DNA of 64,000 bases from Diacronema lutheri (lineage: Eukaryota > Haptophyta > Pavlovophyceae > Pavlovales > Pavlovaceae), in assembly GCA_019448385.1 (NCBI GenBank), contig JAGTXO010000016.1, positions 310,001 through 374,000 of the forward strand, written 5' to 3'. The notes beneath the pieces are model-generated. The model had not been told where the DNA came from and searched no databases. It saw nothing but the letters and a program-made list of their open reading frames with translations. Position numbers and translations under genes: made by a program. Shown one piece after another: positions 62,190-64,000 of this stretch. The stretch's first letter is position 1, and every line of letters begins with the position of its first letter.

Positions 62190-64000
62190 ATGCTGCGCCG
62201 GCAGCTCAGGGGGCCCAAGGGGATCCTCCATTCGCGGAGGGATGACGCGCACGGCGCGCTCGCCTTCTTTGAGCGCAGTACCAGCGAGCAGGCCCTCGAG
62301 AAGGCGGCGATGGCCGAGCTCGAAGCGTGCGCGCGCGTGCGCGCCGCGCGCCGCGCCGCGCTCGGCTCGCGCCGCGCGCCGCTCCTTGCGGGATCGCGGC
62401 TGACGCCAGCCCGTCACCTGCGCACGCGCGCAAGAGCAGGATGGACCAGCGTCTGCATGCACTGGAGGCGACGCGCATAAAGGTGGAGCACGCGCTGGGC
62501 GAGGCGCGCGCCGCCACGCTCGACACACGCGCAGCGCTCGACGCCTTGACGTCGGTGCAAGTGCCGGCCGCCGGCGCGGACGTGCGCAAAAAGGCGGCGG
62601 CGGCGGGCAAGAAGAAGAGCAAATTGGAGCTCGAAGCGGACGCGGCGATACTCGCCACAGCGACCGCCGCGGCCGTCGCTGCCGACGCCGCGTACGCCGC
62701 CGCGCGCGCGCGCGCGCACGACGCGGCCGCCGAGCGGTCGGCGCTCGAGCGCGCCAAGGAGAACATCGAACGTACCTACGTGCTCGGGCTCGAGACGCGC
62801 GTGTACAAGTTCAACTTTAGCGCCGAGCTTGCAGCGAGCCGCGCCGGCTTGCGCGCCGCGCGTGCGCGCGTTGCCGCGGGCGAGCCGCTCGACGGTTTCC
62901 ATCTTGCGAGTCATCAATTACTCGGCCCGGACAGGTTTGCCTCCGAGCGCGAGCCGGACGACGTCGGCGCGAGCTTTCGGCGCGGCAGTGTTGGCAGAAG
63001 CAGCGTGAGCGCGGGCAGCGTAAGCGCTTCCGTCGAGCTCGGCGCCGGCGTGAACGTCTTCGCATCGGCGGCGGAGGTGTGCACGCCCACGCGCGCGCTC
63101 CAGCGTTCGGTGACCAGGCGGCCGTGGCAGCCGGCGGGCAGCGCGCAGCTCGCCGACGCGTACGTCGCAAGCACGCCGCAGACGCCGCACGCAACGTCGC
63201 GCCGGCACCTCGTCACGCCCAACGGCCAGGCCTTCCTCGCGCTCGTCGAGCCCAACCCGTTCTACGCGCCGCCGCACGGCGGCCGGGCGCGCGCGCGCGC
63301 GTCGCCGACGACCCCGTCGGCACGCCGCGCGCCGAGCGACGGCGCGCCCGCGCCGGTGCGGGAGCAACGCCCGGGCGAGGTGGACCTGTGGGTTCGCGAG
63401 CCCTCGCCGTCGTCCAGCCGCGCGCGCACGCCGGACGCTACCACCGGCCGTCCCGGATCCGGATCGCCCGGCCGCAGCCGGACCGACGCGCACGTTTCCG
63501 CACTGGCGCGGCCGAGGACGGCCGGCGCGGGCGCGCCAGCGCGGCCAGCGACCGCGTCGTCGCTCGACGAGGTGTACGCCTCGGGCGTCGGGTACGAGGG
63601 CATGCCGCGCCCGGCGACGGCGTCGTCGCTTTACCGGGCGACCGCGACGCAGCGCGTGCGCGCCGCGTCGCACACCGACCTGCGGAGGCTGCCGTTTGGG
63701 CACGTGGATATTTCCGGAAGCCTCCCCGCGTTCAACACGGCCACTTTCGGCTTCGCGTCGCGCAAGGCAAACCCACCGCCATCGCTGCGGCACCGGCCCG
63801 CCTGGCGCCCGCCCACGCCCTCCCACAGCGTTCTCATCGCTGATGCCGCTCGAGCTGGCGCTGGTGCTGCCGAGAAGGCGCGCGCACCCGTCGCGGCGGG
63901 CGCGAGCGTGTTGAGCGCACGGGTCGACGCCATCGACGCCGCGCTCGCGCACGAGCAGGCGCGCTGCCGCGAGCAGCTGCGCGTCGACGCGCGGCGCAAG
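62190..64000 (+). CDS. Coiled-coil protein, unrecognised (3' partial)
   Basis: Exons 62190-62326 and 62440->64000 (GT-AG; LEA/MDQRLHALEATRI keeps the phase). The frame remains open to the right edge, at least 566 residues. The N-terminal 150 residues are helical (LEATRIKVEHALGEARAATL; ERTYVLGLETRVYKFNFSA). The middle is Ser/Pro/Arg-rich with TASSLDEVYASGVGYEGMPR and a repeated RPATASSL motif (about 63540-63630). Towards the edge another helix starts (VDAIDAALAHEQARCREQLR). There is no signal peptide, membrane segment or catalytic motif. The intron is 113 nt. Function unknown. Confidence 0.65.

Overview
The window looks like nuclear DNA of a unicellular, flagellated eukaryotic alga. The genome is very GC-rich and compact. 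Genes lie on both strands, many have short introns (mostly 110-320 nt), and several families are eukaryote-specific: centrin, ZMYND12-like, heat-shock factor, homeobox, V-ATPase subunit c, SERCA-type pump. The exact lineage is inferred. GC-AG introns, the strong GC bias and algal-style fusions of membrane receptors with binding or TIR-like domains point to a haptophyte, perhaps Pavlovales. No organelle, prokaryotic or viral stretch is evident, and I recognise no transposon.

Layout. 1-4719 (minus): large partial multi-pass receptor with two phosphate-binding-protein-like domains and a cysteine-rich region. 4865-6679 (minus): heat-shock factor. 7151-8263: centrin. 8607-9437 (minus): V-ATPase c. 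9597-11340 (minus): mitochondrial ribosomal protein uL4m. 11523-12504: homeobox. 12872-16765 (minus): SERCA-like pump, back to back with a GT47 exostosin-like enzyme (16802-18493). 18583-19887 (minus): ZMYND12-like ciliary protein, back to back with an SLX4-C-terminus-like gene. 22203-27804: head-to-head pair of CASTOR/POLLUX-like channels. 28061-34281: coiled-coil, EF-hand and unknown membrane genes. 34282-35857: S-adenosylhomocysteinase. 36314-39763 (minus): nucleoside hydrolase/transmembrane/TIR-like fusion. 40194-51315: coiled-coil proteins, a beta-propeller glycosidase-like protein and orphans. 51467-64000: EF-hand secretory protein, LtrA-like membrane protein, possible BRCT fragment, Hsp70/Hsp110-like ER chaperone, unknown protein, bestrophin-like channel, MsrB, lipoate-protein ligase and a coiled-coil gene running off the end.

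The genes do not form one pathway. Shared themes are: flagellum/centriole functions (centrin, ZMYND12-like, several coiled-coil proteins); calcium and ion handling (SERCA, two CASTOR/POLLUX channels, bestrophin, EF-hand proteins, V-ATPase); and stress/redox (HSF, Hsp110-like, MsrB). A clear structural theme is the divergent gene pair whose two ATGs lie only 20-180 bp apart, implying bidirectional promoters. Four of about 28 introns I could place start with GC instead of GT. The strongest candidates for undescribed biology are the nucleoside-hydrolase/TIR-like fusion and the PstS-like receptor.

Exon boundaries were set by eye from splice consensus, reading-frame continuity and family alignment remembered from general knowledge; no database search was run.
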